From assembly GCA_029959295.1 (NCBI GenBank), contig JASCOH010000002.1, positions 434,001 through 498,000 of the forward strand: a stretch of 64,000 bases of DNA, given 5' to 3'. This DNA is from Flavobacteriaceae bacterium PS02334 (GTDB lineage: Bacteria; Bacteroidota; Bacteroidia; Flavobacteriales; Flavobacteriaceae). The position numbers and the translations under genes were made by a program. Below the pieces are notes generated by a model that did not search any database, was not told where the DNA came from, and saw only the letters and a program-made list of their open reading frames with translations. Of the stretch, positions 1-8,341 are shown piece by piece (positions within the stretch are counted from its first letter, which is position 1; each line of letters begins with the position of its first letter).

Positions 1-998
1 TAATTCTTTATCAGATGATTTAAAGTTGTCGCAGACTCAGATGAAGATGGTCTTGGTGCATTAGAATCGGCGACTTGGCCATCTTTTCCAATAATGACAA
101 ACCTCGGAATGCCTGCAATCTTAAAATGCTTTATCCATTCTGAGTTCCAACCATCGTTTGCCAGTAGCTGCATTCCCTTCAAGTTGTTCGCTATCGCAAA
201 TTTTCGCCATTTAGCGCGGTCTTTTGGCGCATCAATCGAAATGCTTACAAATTGCACCGGCTTTCCTATGAAATTTTCTTCAAGTTTTTTAAGATGAGGT
301 ATCTCGCTTTTGCAAGGGCCGCACCAAGTTGCCCAGATGTCCACATATACGACCGATCCCCTTAAGGAGGAAAGTTTCGAAGTTCCCCCATTGAGATTTT
401 CAAAATTGAAGTCTGGAGCAGGAGTGTTTTTCAGTGCGGCAACGCTGTTTTCTTTAGCCTTGAACAGTGCCAGCTGCTCAATAATTTCTTGATTTTCTCT
501 TTCGTATTCTGCCAGCATCAGCGACGGAAAGTACCGATCGTATTTTTGGGATGCCAGCCGGATTTTCGCATCCTCCAGACGCTTTTTTAGGATGTCCTGT
601 AACTGGGAGTCGTCTGGGACAGCGCTTCTGAAGCGATCCTTTAGCTTCTGGTCTTCCTTTTTCTTGATAAGCAGAAAGGTATTTTCTTTAGATCCGTTGC
701 CGGAAAAAGCCAGCGTCTCGGCAAACCGCTTTCCGTCTGCCATAATTTTTAGGTCAGAGCCTTTACTGAGATAGAGCGTTGAAAATGCCGCACCGTCAAA
801 AAGCTGGTAAAAGCCACGGGGAGCGTCGAAATTTCCCGCAAAATTTCCCTCGGAGCCCTTAAGAGTAATTTTGAAATCATTGTTGTGGATGACAAGGGAG
901 TCCGAATTGGGATTGCGTACCGATGCGCTTAGCCGTACGCCTTTCTGGCAGGATGCAGCGGTAATTGCAATCAGGACCAGGATTGTTATTTTTTTCAT
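1..998 (-). CDS. TlpA-family thioredoxin-like lipoprotein with DUF4369-like N-terminus
   Basis: Read by hand on the minus strand from ATG at 998. About 332 residues are open and the last two bases in the window (TA) could start the stop codon just outside, so the gene is complete or nearly so. The N-terminus is a lipoprotein signal (ITAASC, Cys17), followed by a beta-rich region with GNGSKENTFL, typical of the DUF4369 domain that precedes thioredoxin folds in Bacteroidota. The C-terminal half is a TlpA/AhpC-type thioredoxin domain with the redox motif WCGPC (residues 225-229) after VVYVDIWAT. Such proteins are anchored in the envelope and reduce or exchange disulphides; the partner cannot be told from sequence. 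GC content is clearly higher than in genes after 10.6 kb. Confidence 0.88.
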   Translation of the reverse strand, partial: MKKITILVLIAITAASCQKGVRLSASVRNPNSDSLVIHNNDFKITLKGSEGNFAGNFDAPRGFYQLFDGAAFSTLYLSKGSDLKIMADGKRFAETLAFSGNGSKENTFLLIKKKEDQKLKDRFRSAVPDDSQLQDILKKRLEDAKIRLASQKYDRYFPSLMLAEYERENQEIIEQLALFKAKENSVAALKNTPAPDFNFENLNGGTSKLSSLRGSVVYVDIWATWCGPCKSEIPHLKKLEENFIGKPVQFVSISIDAPKDRAKWRKFAIANNLKGMQLLANDGWNSEWIKHFKIAGIPRFVIIGKDGQVADSNAPRPSSSESATTLNHLIKN

Positions 999-1056
999 AA
1001 GGGGTTATTTGTGTGCCTGAAACAGCTATGGTTTCTGGCTTGCGATTTATAGTATG

Positions 1057-1064
1057 CAAAACTA
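1057..1064 (-). promoter_or_regulatory. Putative -7 promoter box of the TlpA-like gene
   Basis: On the minus strand this reads TAGTTTTG, matching the Bacteroidota TAnnTTTG box, about 58 nt upstream of the ATG at 998. No clear TTG at the -33 position was seen. Confidence 0.4.
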
Positions 1065-1363
1065 CCGGAGAATTACGAGCTGTTGAATTTTAAATTGCCG
1101 AACTGTCGGTTTACCAAGATGAACTGTCAATCGATATTTATAGTTAGAGAGTTTAGGGCGATCATGTGATTGGCTACGATTAAAATCCAGCAATTTTGAT
1201 CGGTTGTGGTTTGGCTAAATATTTAATCTGCATCGTTATTTTAAATTTACTTTTTTAAGTGCTTTCATGTAATTGTAAAAAACTCACCTTTTAGAAAGTC
1301 CTGTTCAACCATTAGTTTGTCCGCTTGGAGTATTTTCTGATTCGCTTTCTTTTATAGCTGCGC

Positions 1364-1371
1364 TACTTTTG
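1364..1371 (+). promoter_or_regulatory. Putative -7 promoter box of the hydrolase operon
   Basis: TACTTTTG matches the TAnnTTTG box. It would give a leader of roughly 40 nt before the ATG at 1415. The -33 element is not obvious. Confidence 0.45.
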
Positions 1372-1414
1372 ATACAGAAATTAACCAAGTATCAATCATT
1401 AAATATTTAAAATA

Positions 1415-2530
1415 ATGGAAACAAGTAGCATAAAAAAAGCAACAGTAGCAAAGGATTTAGTTGCTGTAATTACCTTACCGATGGTAAAAAAAAATCAAAA
1501 ACGTGATCTTCATTGCCTTCTCGCAGCGATGATGCTTTTGGTATTTGTTTTCTTTAGTAATTTCGTATCTGCTCAGAAGCAAACAGAAAATGGAAATCCA
1601 GTATATAAGACTGCTAGCAAATATTCTGTCGCAAATTCCTTAGGCCAACTAAAGCAAATCAATGCGGGACTTTTAAATGTAGGCTACACTGAAGCAGGGC
1701 CAGCAAACGGCCCAGCTGTAATTCTACTGCACGGCTGGCCTTATGATATTCATGCATTTCAAGAAGTAGTTCCTCTATTGACAGCACAAGGATATCGAGT
1801 AATTGCTCCCTTTTTAAGAGGCTCGGGAACGACTTCATTTCTTTCGGACAAGACTTATAGAAATGGACAGCAAGCCGCAATTGCAAGCGATATCATCGCT
1901 CTTATGGACGCTTTGAAAATTGAGAAAGCCACTATTGCAGGATTTGATTGGGGAGCCAGGACTGCGGTGGTAATGGCAGCATTGTGGCCAGAGCGTCTAA
2001 ACGGACTTGTTTCAGTAAGCGGCTATCTGCTCGTAAATCTTGAAGCTAATAAAAAACCTTTGCCTCCCGCGGCTGAATATGGCTGGTGGTACCAATATTA
2101 TTTTTCTACCGAGCGTGGTAAAATCGGCTATGAGCAAAATACCTACGAATTCAACAAACAGATTTGGAAATTGGCCTCGCCATTATGGAAATTCGATACT
2201 GCAACTTACGAACAAACGGCAAAGTCATTTGACAATCCAGATCATGTGGCGATAGTAATTCAAAATTACAGATGGCGCCTATCGCTTGCCGAAGGTGAGC
2301 CAAGATATGACGCTCTTGAAAAGCGACTTGCCGAAAGACCTGCCATTTCCATTCCCACAATTACAATCGGAAGTGATTTTGACGGTGCCAACGCAGACGG
2401 AAAAGCCTATGCAGACAAATTTACTGGCAGCTACTCACACCGAATTTTGAAAGGCATAGGCCATAATGTCCCACAGGAAGATCCCAAGGCTTTTGCCCAA
2501 GCCATACTGGACGTTTCAAATAGAAAATAA
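1415..2530 (+). CDS. Alpha/beta hydrolase, epoxide hydrolase/haloalkane dehalogenase type, exported
   Basis: A 371-residue alpha/beta-hydrolase. HGWP at residue 106 is the HGxP oxyanion motif. The nucleophile elbow reads GFDWG, so the nucleophile is Asp178, as in epoxide hydrolases, rather than the Ser of esterases. The catalytic His is in GIGHN (His350). A hydrophobic segment ending in VSAQ (about residues 33-54) looks like a signal peptide, which puts the enzyme in the periplasm. An internal ATG at 1481 (residue 23) would give a more normal signal peptide and may be the true start. It lies 88 bp ahead of the DUF6130 gene and Ohr, so it probably belongs to an organic-peroxide or xenobiotic stress operon. 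The substrate is unknown. Confidence 0.85.
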   Translation: METSSIKKATVAKDLVAVITLPMVKKNQKRDLHCLLAAMMLLVFVFFSNFVSAQKQTENGNPVYKTASKYSVANSLGQLKQINAGLLNVGYTEAGPANGPAVILLHGWPYDIHAFQEVVPLLTAQGYRVIAPFLRGSGTTSFLSDKTYRNGQQAAIASDIIALMDALKIEKATIAGFDWGARTAVVMAALWPERLNGLVSVSGYLLVNLEANKKPLPPAAEYGWWYQYYFSTERGKIGYEQNTYEFNKQIWKLASPLWKFDTATYEQTAKSFDNPDHVAIVIQNYRWRLSLAEGEPRYDALEKRLAERPAISIPTITIGSDFDGANADGKAYADKFTGSYSHRILKGIGHNVPQEDPKAFAQAILDVSNRK

Positions 2531-2618
2531 TTTTATAAAGAAGATTACCCAAGTTTCAGTTTCAACAGCATTTTAAATCAATATCCTAGTAAACAATCCT
2601 AATCTAAAAGTAAAAAAC

Positions 2619-3077
2619 ATGAAAAATTCATTAAAAAAAATAGCACTTACAGCTTTCTTATTTGGAGGCTTTATTTTCAATGCCAATGCACAATCTGCCA
2701 GAGATTTTATTGGAGCCCCAGCCATAATTCCGATTGTTTCGGAACCGGCTCCTAAGTTGATCGTTGACGAACCCCTTCCGGAGGAACTTGCAAAAGCAAA
2801 AGTCATTATCCAATACCGAACAGAAAATCTGCGGATAGTTTCGGTTTACGGACAAGAGGCCTTAAAAATTTCACCGCGAATCGGCCACCTGCACATCACG
2901 GTGGATAATTTGCCATGGCATTGGGCAGACGCCAGCAACGAGCCGCTTATCATTGTGGGAATGGCTCCAGGAAAGCACAGCATTCTTTTTGAACTGGCCG
3001 ATCCTACGCACAAAGTGCTCCAAAGCCAGCTGGTGACATTTGAAATTCCGGATGTAAAAACTTCGCACAAGCATTAA
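2619..3077 (+). CDS. Secreted DUF6130-family protein
   Basis: A 152-residue protein with a Sec signal peptide ending near NANAQ (about residue 25). The mature part carries the conserved run PRIGHLHITVDNLPWHW and a closing beta-rich segment (ELADPTHKVL), which I recognise as the DUF6130 family; its function is unknown. The many His and Trp residues around HLH and WHW could bind a ligand or metal, but that is inference. The gene sits between the hydrolase and Ohr, 42 bp from the latter, and is likely cotranscribed. Confidence 0.75.
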   Translation: MKNSLKKIALTAFLFGGFIFNANAQSARDFIGAPAIIPIVSEPAPKLIVDEPLPEELAKAKVIIQYRTENLRIVSVYGQEALKISPRIGHLHITVDNLPWHWADASNEPLIIVGMAPGKHSILFELADPTHKVLQSQLVTFEIPDVKTSHKH

Positions 3078-3119
3078 CTACAATAAAAATATTATAAATT
3101 AATTTAAACACTTATCAAA

Positions 3120-3548
3120 ATGGAAAACAACATCACAAAAGCAGAAAAAGTATTGTATACAGGAAAAACAACGACTAAAGGAGGAAGGGAAGGCGTTTCA
3201 AAAAGTTCAGACGGCAAATTAGACATATCGCTTTCTTCGCCGGGAACAAACGGCAAAGGAACCAATCCGGAACAACTTTTCGCAGCGGGCTGGTCAGCCT
3301 GTTTTATCGGTGCGATGAACCTTGCCGCCGGCAAATTAAAAATTAAACTGCCAGAAGAAACTGCGGTTGATGCCGAGGTTGATTTGTGCCTCAATGGCGA
3401 CCAATATTTTTTGCAAGCTCGATTGAATATCAGCCTTCCGGGAATAGAAAAGGAAGTGGCAAAAACTATCGTTGAAGGCGCACACCAGACTTGTCCGTAT
3501 TCAAAAATGAGCAGAGGAAATATTAATGTAACGATTAGCTTGTTATAA
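3120..3548 (+). CDS. ohr: Organic hydroperoxide resistance protein, Ohr/OsmC family
   Basis: 142 residues, the usual Ohr length. It has the two catalytic cysteines in their contexts, Cys61 in WSACF and Cys125 in CPYSK, plus Arg23 and Glu51 that shape the active site in the family. Ohr is a cytoplasmic thiol peroxidase that reduces organic hydroperoxides and is normally recycled by lipoylated proteins. No OhrR repressor gene is adjacent. The gene closes the hydrolase-DUF6130-ohr operon and is followed by a hairpin. Confidence 0.93.
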   Translation: MENNITKAEKVLYTGKTTTKGGREGVSKSSDGKLDISLSSPGTNGKGTNPEQLFAAGWSACFIGAMNLAAGKLKIKLPEETAVDAEVDLCLNGDQYFLQARLNISLPGIEKEVAKTIVEGAHQTCPYSKMSRGNINVTISLL

Positions 3549-3577
3549 GCCAATAGGTTATAAAATCAATTATTTGA

Positions 3578-3627
3578 AGCTATCGCGAAATGAAGAGTTG
3601 TTCTTTACTATTTTGCGATAGCTTTTC
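3578..3627 (+). terminator. Probable terminator after ohr
   Basis: Inverted repeat AGCTATCGCGAAA (3578-3590) and TTTTGCGATAGCT (3611-3623), with one G-T pair and a 20-nt loop, followed by a short T run. Confidence 0.6.
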
Positions 3628-3747
3628 AGTGTTCGACGCTTTTGAGGCTAAATATTTATTAATTTTATAGCTGTTTTGTTTGAAGCGAATAGCCTTGCAA
3701 TTTAAAAAAAGCTATAGTTAACAACAGCAATTTAATCCAAAATAAAA

Positions 3748-4767
3748 ATGGAAAAAGAAAAAAGAAGATTTCAAGTATCGCGACGGGTTATCTGGGGAAG
3801 TTCCCTGGCGCTGGCGATCCTGGCTTCGATTCCCAAATTATTTGATACAGATTCCACAACAGGCGATATTTTGATAAATTCATCGATTACGTTTTTATTT
3901 TCGCTCTTTATCTGGTTTTACAATATTTACAGCCTTCCCAAATTTACATCGCAGGGCAATACAAAAAGTTTTTTAAATTGGAGGCTTTTATTGAGCGTCA
4001 TCTTAGGGATCGTAATCATGGTAATTTTGGTTTTCGCGCACCAAGAACTTTTCCAGGTTTCTAAAATGGATGCGCCGATCATGTTTGAACTGCGAGGCGT
4101 TCTGATAAATTTAATTGTCTATATGTTTCTGCACCTGCTGTTTCAAAATTACCAGACCCAGCAGATGGGAGTGGAATTAGAACGCACGATATCCGTAAAT
4201 CTTGGAGCACAATACGAGCTTTTAAAACAGCAGGTCAATCCGCATTTTCTATTTAATAGCTTAAATACATTAAAATCAATGGTAGAAATGCAAGATCCGC
4301 AGAGCGCAGAATTTATTTTGAAACTGTCTGATTTTTATAGATTTACGTTAGAAAGCAGAAAGCTAGATCTGATTCCTTTACGGGAAGAGCTCCAAATATT
4401 GGAATCCTATACCTATCTGCTAAAAGCCAGGTTTGAAGAAGGATTCGTGCTGTTTGACGAAATTGAAACAAAATACCATGATGCCGCAATTCCGCCATTT
4501 ACCTTGCAATTATTGATAGAAAACTGCATCAAGCACAACATCGTTTCCTTAGAAAAACCGCTTGAAATAAGATTGTATAATGAAGGTGACTTTTTGGTGG
4601 TGGAAAACCAGATACAGTTGAAAAGAGGCGCATTGTCTACGGGCGTCGGGCTTGACAATATCAACCAGCGATTCAGCCATCTCATCCATAAGGAAATTGA
4701 AATTGACAAAAACGAAACGACTTTTAAAGTAAAAATACCAATCATCCATGAATATAATACTAATTGA
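3748..4767 (+). CDS. LytS-type sensor histidine kinase
   Basis: 339 residues. The N-terminal third has about four membrane helices (from about residue 14 to 135) with almost no periplasmic domain, so the signal is probably sensed in or at the membrane. The cytoplasmic part is a His_kinase domain of the LytS/YehU type: the phospho-acceptor His166 lies in NPHFLFNSLN. An N-box reads ENCIKHN and a glycine loop reads STGVGLDNI. The gene overlaps the next one by 20 nt, which couples translation of the sensor and its response regulator. The target is unknown. A plausible local target is the neighbouring envelope and stress genes, but no shared sites were found. Confidence 0.9.
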   Translation: MEKEKRRFQVSRRVIWGSSLALAILASIPKLFDTDSTTGDILINSSITFLFSLFIWFYNIYSLPKFTSQGNTKSFLNWRLLLSVILGIVIMVILVFAHQELFQVSKMDAPIMFELRGVLINLIVYMFLHLLFQNYQTQQMGVELERTISVNLGAQYELLKQQVNPHFLFNSLNTLKSMVEMQDPQSAEFILKLSDFYRFTLESRKLDLIPLREELQILESYTYLLKARFEEGFVLFDEIETKYHDAAIPPFTLQLLIENCIKHNIVSLEKPLEIRLYNEGDFLVVENQIQLKRGALSTGVGLDNINQRFSHLIHKEIEIDKNETTFKVKIPIIHEYNTN

Positions 4768-5515
4768 AGACGAAGTAAAAACGGCCAAAGCCCTTGGCCA
4801 GCTGATTCTTAGCATTCGGCCGGATATCCAGATACTTTCCTATATTCAGAGTGTGGAGGGAGCGATAAAATACCTGTCTGAAAATGACCAGCCTGATCTT
4901 ATCTTTATGGATATCCAGTTGGCTGATGGTCTTTGTTTTGAAATTTTCAAAAGTGTTGAAGTGGTTTCGCCCGTAATATTCTGCACTGCTTTTGACGATT
5001 ATGCCATCGAAGCTTTTAAATCCAACGGAATTGACTATGTATTGAAGCCATTTTCAAGGGAAAGCATCGCGCAAGCAATAAAAAAAGCGGGGGAACTGAA
5101 GAATTTTTTCCAAAGGAATAAAAAGAACCTTCCCGATTTTGACTACCTGCTTACCAGAACTGGAGAACATGTGGGCAAGAGCAGTTTCCTGGTATTTAAA
5201 AACAATAAGTACATGACGGTTCAGACCGAGAAAATCGCTTATTTCTTTATAAAAAATGAAACTCCCACAATCATGACATTTGAAAAAGGGGAGTACCAGA
5301 TTGCGCAGTCGCTTGATGAGGTAGGAAAGCTGTTGTCGGCCCAGCAATTTTTTAGGATCAACAGGCAGTATTTGGTCAATTTTTCAGCCATAAAAGAGGC
5401 AGAACATTATTTTTCGCGCAAGCTTCTCTTAAAGCTAGCGGTACCTACGGAAGAAAAATTATTGGTGGGAAAAGACAAAGCTACCGCCTTTTTGAGCTGG
5501 CTGGAAAACAGATAA
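4748..5515 (+). CDS. LytTR-family response regulator
   Basis: 255 residues. The receiver domain is at about 1-120 with the acidic pair Glu7/Asp8, phospho-acceptor Asp55 in FMDIQL and the conserved Lys in YVLKPF. The LytTR DNA-binding domain is at about 150-250 (FFRINRQYLVN). It is the partner of the overlapping sensor kinase. LytTR regulators bind pairs of short direct repeats; none were identified nearby. Confidence 0.92.
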   Translation: MNIILIEDEVKTAKALGQLILSIRPDIQILSYIQSVEGAIKYLSENDQPDLIFMDIQLADGLCFEIFKSVEVVSPVIFCTAFDDYAIEAFKSNGIDYVLKPFSRESIAQAIKKAGELKNFFQRNKKNLPDFDYLLTRTGEHVGKSSFLVFKNNKYMTVQTEKIAYFFIKNETPTIMTFEKGEYQIAQSLDEVGKLLSAQQFFRINRQYLVNFSAIKEAEHYFSRKLLLKLAVPTEEKLLVGKDKATAFLSWLENR

Positions 5516-5526
5516 ATCAAAATTTA

Positions 5527-5572
5527 AAACCTGAAAAACAGCAGAAAAGATTCTGCTGCTTTTCAGGTTTTT
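5527..5572. terminator. Bidirectional terminator between convergent genes
   Basis: A long hairpin with arms AAACCTGAAAAACAGCAG and CTGCTGCTTTTCAGGTTT around a short loop. It has a T run on the plus side and A-rich sequence on the other. It lies between the stops of the response regulator (plus) and the DUF1223 gene (minus). Confidence 0.8.
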
Positions 5573-5574
5573 AC

Positions 5575-6348
5575 TTAAAAGCTGGCTCTTGCAGCTGCAA
5601 TTATTTCGCCAGTGGCATTATTCTGGACAAGGCCAATAAGCTCATAACCTTTAGCGTCATGATTGTAAGGCTTTGAAATTTCTACTGTATTTTCTTTTCC
5701 TTTTAATGGAAATGTATAAGCACTGCTCACAATCTGCACATGATTTAGAAGAGCTCCGGTATTTTCGCCCCGTTCCACCTTTGTGCTTGCTTTTTTGGTA
5801 ACAGTGGCCAAAAACAAACTGGTGTTTTCTATCTTGCGATCTGTTTTGTAATGCACTTTTAGAGAATTTCCGCTAGTTTTAGCCTCTAAATTTATACTTG
5901 AAACCGGGGTGTTGTTTAGTGCTTCCGATACTTTTTTGTATAATGTAGGCTTACTGTTTCCTGCAAATTCGCTAGTTCCGTTGATTACAAATTGTGGGGT
6001 GTACATTACGTTAAGACCAAGCCATTGTTTGTACTGGCGCTGGCGATCTGTATATTCTTCTTTGCTGAATCGGTCTTTCCAGCCCAAACGATTCCAATAA
6101 TCTACATGGAATGCCAACAGGAAGACGTTTTTACCGTTAGTTTCCTTTTGCATGCTGGCCAAAAGTTCGTCTGCAGGAGGACAGCTCGAACAGCCTTCGG
6201 AAGTAAAAAGCTCTACGACCGCAAAACCTTCTCCTTTATTTTCAAGATTTGATTTATCTGGGAATTTGATTTGCGGAAACATAAAGCAGTCCACAAAAAA
6301 TAAGAGTGCCAAGGTTGAAGCCACAGTTATCAAGATGTTTTTGTTCAT
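5575..6348 (-). CDS. DUF1223-family secreted thioredoxin-like protein
   Basis: 257 residues with an N-terminal hydrophobic signal or anchor. The segment VVELFTSEGCSSCPPAD is the hallmark of DUF1223 proteins, a thioredoxin-like fold with a CxxC. The YTPQFVING segment further on is also conserved in the family. A beta-rich C-terminal domain follows. The protein is predicted to face the periplasm; its function is not established. It stands alone between a terminator and the DoxX gene (85 bp), with which it may be cotranscribed. Confidence 0.88.
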   Translation of the reverse strand: MNKNILITVASTLALLFFVDCFMFPQIKFPDKSNLENKGEGFAVVELFTSEGCSSCPPADELLASMQKETNGKNVFLLAFHVDYWNRLGWKDRFSKEEYTDRQRQYKQWLGLNVMYTPQFVINGTSEFAGNSKPTLYKKVSEALNNTPVSSINLEAKTSGNSLKVHYKTDRKIENTSLFLATVTKKASTKVERGENTGALLNHVQIVSSAYTFPLKGKENTVEISKPYNHDAKGYELIGLVQNNATGEIIAAARASF

Positions 6349-6433
6349 ACTATTTATTTTTAAATTATCGTTTTAAAATAAATACAGCCTGCGGAATTTG
6401 AGGCCGTATTTTAAAATTTTAAGGAGTTTTGCG

Positions 6434-6826
6434 CTAAAATTGATTGACCGAATAGGTTGCACTGTATAATTTTCGGAACATTGCATAAGTAACGCTGACC
6501 ATTACAAAAGCGATAATGGCATCGAGTGTTGCAGCAAATCCCAAAACGGCAAGCTTTGAAAAAAAAGCGAAGATGATGTCAAAGAAAACTCCGGCGAATA
6601 CCCATTCCTTTAACCGGAGGAGCTTATTCGGAATCAATAATGTGATGACACCTGATAATTTCAGTACGCCAAGCAAGTAAATGAAATGTGCCGGATAGCC
6701 CAACTGTTGCGTAATTTCCCAAACCAACGGATTTTTTGTAAGTTCAAATATGCCGCTCGTCCCAAACCATAATGAAGTCAATACTGCTCCGGTCCAATAA
6801 ATAATTTTTGTTGTTTTTGCATTCAT
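6434..6826 (-). CDS. DoxX-like integral membrane protein
   Basis: 130 residues with four predicted membrane helices, spread over residues 7-28, 48-63, 72-92 and 95-115. The pattern WFGTSGIFELTKNP followed by GVLKLSGVITLLIP matches the DoxX-like (DoxX_2) family. These small inner-membrane proteins often accompany oxidative or electrophile stress genes. The region between it and the SDR gene (6827-7109) contains the HxlR operator, so divergent coregulation is possible: a TACTTTTG box on the minus strand (7056-7063) lies inside that operator. Confidence 0.82.
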   Translation of the reverse strand: MNAKTTKIIYWTGAVLTSLWFGTSGIFELTKNPLVWEITQQLGYPAHFIYLLGVLKLSGVITLLIPNKLLRLKEWVFAGVFFDIIFAFFSKLAVLGFAATLDAIIAFVMVSVTYAMFRKLYSATYSVNQF

Positions 6827-7030
6827 GATTTTTATGTTTTTTAAGTTATATACCGCAAAGTTGGTTCAAACCCGATCATTTCGAAATGAGAAATAAGTTG
6901 AAACGGACAATTTTTGCACCGAAAAGGGCAATGGGAGAATTGAAAGTTATTTCGGCTAAATAAAAAGCAGTAACTTGCTAACAATCAGAGCGGTATTTGA
7001 TAAATAATCGTAGCTAGATAAAAATATTTA

Positions 7031-7069
7031 TTGGTATACTCGAGTATATCAGTTACAAAAGTATATCAA
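7031..7069. promoter_or_regulatory. Putative HxlR operator upstream of the SDR gene
   Basis: The dyad has outer arms TTGGTATA (7031-7038) and TATATCAA (7062-7069) with GTTACAAA inside. A near copy lies at 8236-8274 in front of the HxlR gene itself. Here the site overlaps the region just upstream of the SDR -7 box, consistent with repression. A second, perfect short palindrome, TATACTCGAGTATA, lies at 7034-7047 within it. Confidence 0.7.
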
Positions 7070-7077
7070 GTATGCGA

Positions 7078-7085
7078 TAACTTTG
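7078..7085 (+). promoter_or_regulatory. Putative -7 promoter box of the SDR gene
   Basis: TAACTTTG matches TAnnTTTG and begins 9 bp after the operator dyad. The SDR start codon follows at 7110. Confidence 0.6.
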
Positions 7086-7109
7086 CTTAAAATTTTAAAC
7101 AAAGAAATC

Positions 7110-7850
7110 ATGAGTACAATTAAAGGAAAGATAGCGCTGGTAACAGGAGGAAACAGCGGCATCGGATATGCAACAGCTAAAGAATTAGCAGCAAAAGGAG
7201 CAACTGTGATTATTACTGGAAGAAGAAAGGACGCCGTAGAAAAAGCATCCGCAGAATTGAAAGTGACAGGCCTTATTGCAGATCAGGCAATTCTGAAAGA
7301 TACCGATGCTTTGGTAAATGAAGTTTCCCAAAAATTCGGCAAGATAGATATTCTTTTTATAAACGCAGGAATCGGAGCTTTTGCGCCAATTGAGCAGACC
7401 ATTGAAGAACAGTTTGACAGCGTGATGAATGTAAATTTAAAAGGAGCTTATTTTACGCTGAGCAAATTTATTCCCCACTTGAATGATGGCGCTTCGGTAG
7501 TATTTCTTTCATCGAACAGCGCAAGCATGTCAGTACCCAACAGTTCGATCTACTCTTCTAGCAAGCTTGCCCTGAATTCGGTAATGAAAATAGCTGCCTT
7601 GGAATTAGCACCTAGAAAAATCCGAGTAAATTCAGTGAGCCCGGGTCCAACGAAAACAGAAATAATGAGCAAGTTCGGCCTCGAACAAGCGATAATTGAC
7701 CAGTTAAACGAAGGCATGATCAGCCAGATTCCACTCGCTAAAATGGGAACTGCAGAAGATGTGGCCAAATTGGTGGTTTATTTGAGCGATGAAGCCGCAA
7801 CTTTTATAACAGGCTCAGAGTTTGTGATAGATGGCGGCATGATGCTGTAA
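7110..7850 (+). CDS. SDR-family NAD(P)-dependent oxidoreductase
   Basis: I place the start at ATG 7110, not the longer frame from 7083, because MSTIKGKIALVTGG is the usual SDR beginning and 7083 abuts the promoter box. The product is 246 residues. The Rossmann motif is TGGNSGIG (12-19). The catalytic Tyr148 and Lys152 lie in YSSSK, with the serine in SSNSAS. The C-terminal ITGSEFVIDGGMML is typical of the classical FabG-like subfamily. Substrate is unknown. In many bacteria this type of SDR is controlled by an HxlR repressor and induced by electrophiles; the shared operator supports that here. Confidence 0.9.
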   Translation: MSTIKGKIALVTGGNSGIGYATAKELAAKGATVIITGRRKDAVEKASAELKVTGLIADQAILKDTDALVNEVSQKFGKIDILFINAGIGAFAPIEQTIEEQFDSVMNVNLKGAYFTLSKFIPHLNDGASVVFLSSNSASMSVPNSSIYSSSKLALNSVMKIAALELAPRKIRVNSVSPGPTKTEIMSKFGLEQAIIDQLNEGMISQIPLAKMGTAEDVAKLVVYLSDEAATFITGSEFVIDGGMML

Positions 7851-7857
7851 AAATAAG

Positions 7858-7892
7858 AAGGCGACATCCAAAAAATGCCGCCTTTTATTTTT
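7858..7892 (+). terminator. Terminator between convergent SDR and HxlR genes
   Basis: Arms AAGGCGACAT and ATGCCGCCTT (one mismatch) around a short A loop, followed by TTTATTTTTTTC. It serves the SDR gene and overlaps the stop region of the HxlR gene. Confidence 0.7.
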
Positions 7893-8223
7893 TTCTTTCC
7901 ATTACGATATCTTTATGGCTTCGTCCCCAATTGATCATCTCGGCGATCACGTTTCCAAACGAACGACAATGTTCTGTAGGCTCATACTCAATAAGGACTG
8001 GAATATCGGGATAAACCGTTCTTTTGAGCAGTTTGTTGATTTCCATGTCTTTCAGTTCTTTTGAAAGCATTCTCGTGGTAATTCCCGGTATGCTTCGCTC
8101 AATTTCCTTGAAACGCTTGTTTCCATTACAGATAGAGTTTATAATTGGAATCCTCCATTTTCCTCCGATGAAATAAAGCGTGTCCTGCAACGAACGTAGT
8201 TCTTCCGTTTGGTCTCTTTCCAT
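7885..8223 (-). CDS. HxlR-family winged-helix transcriptional regulator
   Basis: 112 residues, family-typical. The motif FIGGKWRIPII and the recognition part ITTRMLSKELKDMEINKLL identify HxlR/YodB-type regulators. Cys32 and a second Cys near residue 86 are available for thiol sensing, but the usual N-terminal Cys of HypR/YodB is absent. The promoter box TACATTTG (8261-8268 minus) lies inside a dyad shared with the SDR gene. It is therefore likely autoregulated and the regulator of the neighbouring SDR. Confidence 0.92.
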   Translation of the reverse strand: MERDQTEELRSLQDTLYFIGGKWRIPIINSICNGNKRFKEIERSIPGITTRMLSKELKDMEINKLLKRTVYPDIPVLIEYEPTEHCRSFGNVIAEMINWGRSHKDIVMERKK

Positions 8224-8235
8224 AATTCAGTGTTT

Positions 8236-8274
8236 TTGGTATATTATGAGATGCTGGTTACAAATGTATAGCAA
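8236..8274. promoter_or_regulatory. Putative HxlR autoregulatory operator with embedded promoter
   Basis: TTGGTATA (8236-8243) and TATAGCAA (8267-8274) form a dyad. The interior GGTTACAAATGTATA matches the site at 7031-7069 closely. On the minus strand TACATTTG (8261-8268) is a -7 box for the HxlR gene. Repressor bound here would block its own promoter. Confidence 0.7.
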
Positions 8275-8341
8275 TTTTTTAAAGATTATTTATTTACGCT
8301 GTAAAATGAGACATTTGCATCCCTGTCAAAGAATCTGACAA

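Larger units (their letters stand above)
999..1414. other. Divergent intergenic region
   Basis: This 416-bp stretch separates the divergent TlpA-like and hydrolase genes. No plausible gene was found in it. It holds one TAnnTTTG box on each strand (1057-1064 minus, 1364-1371 plus). The middle part (1080-1300) is AT-rich and shows nothing recognisable. Confidence 0.6.
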
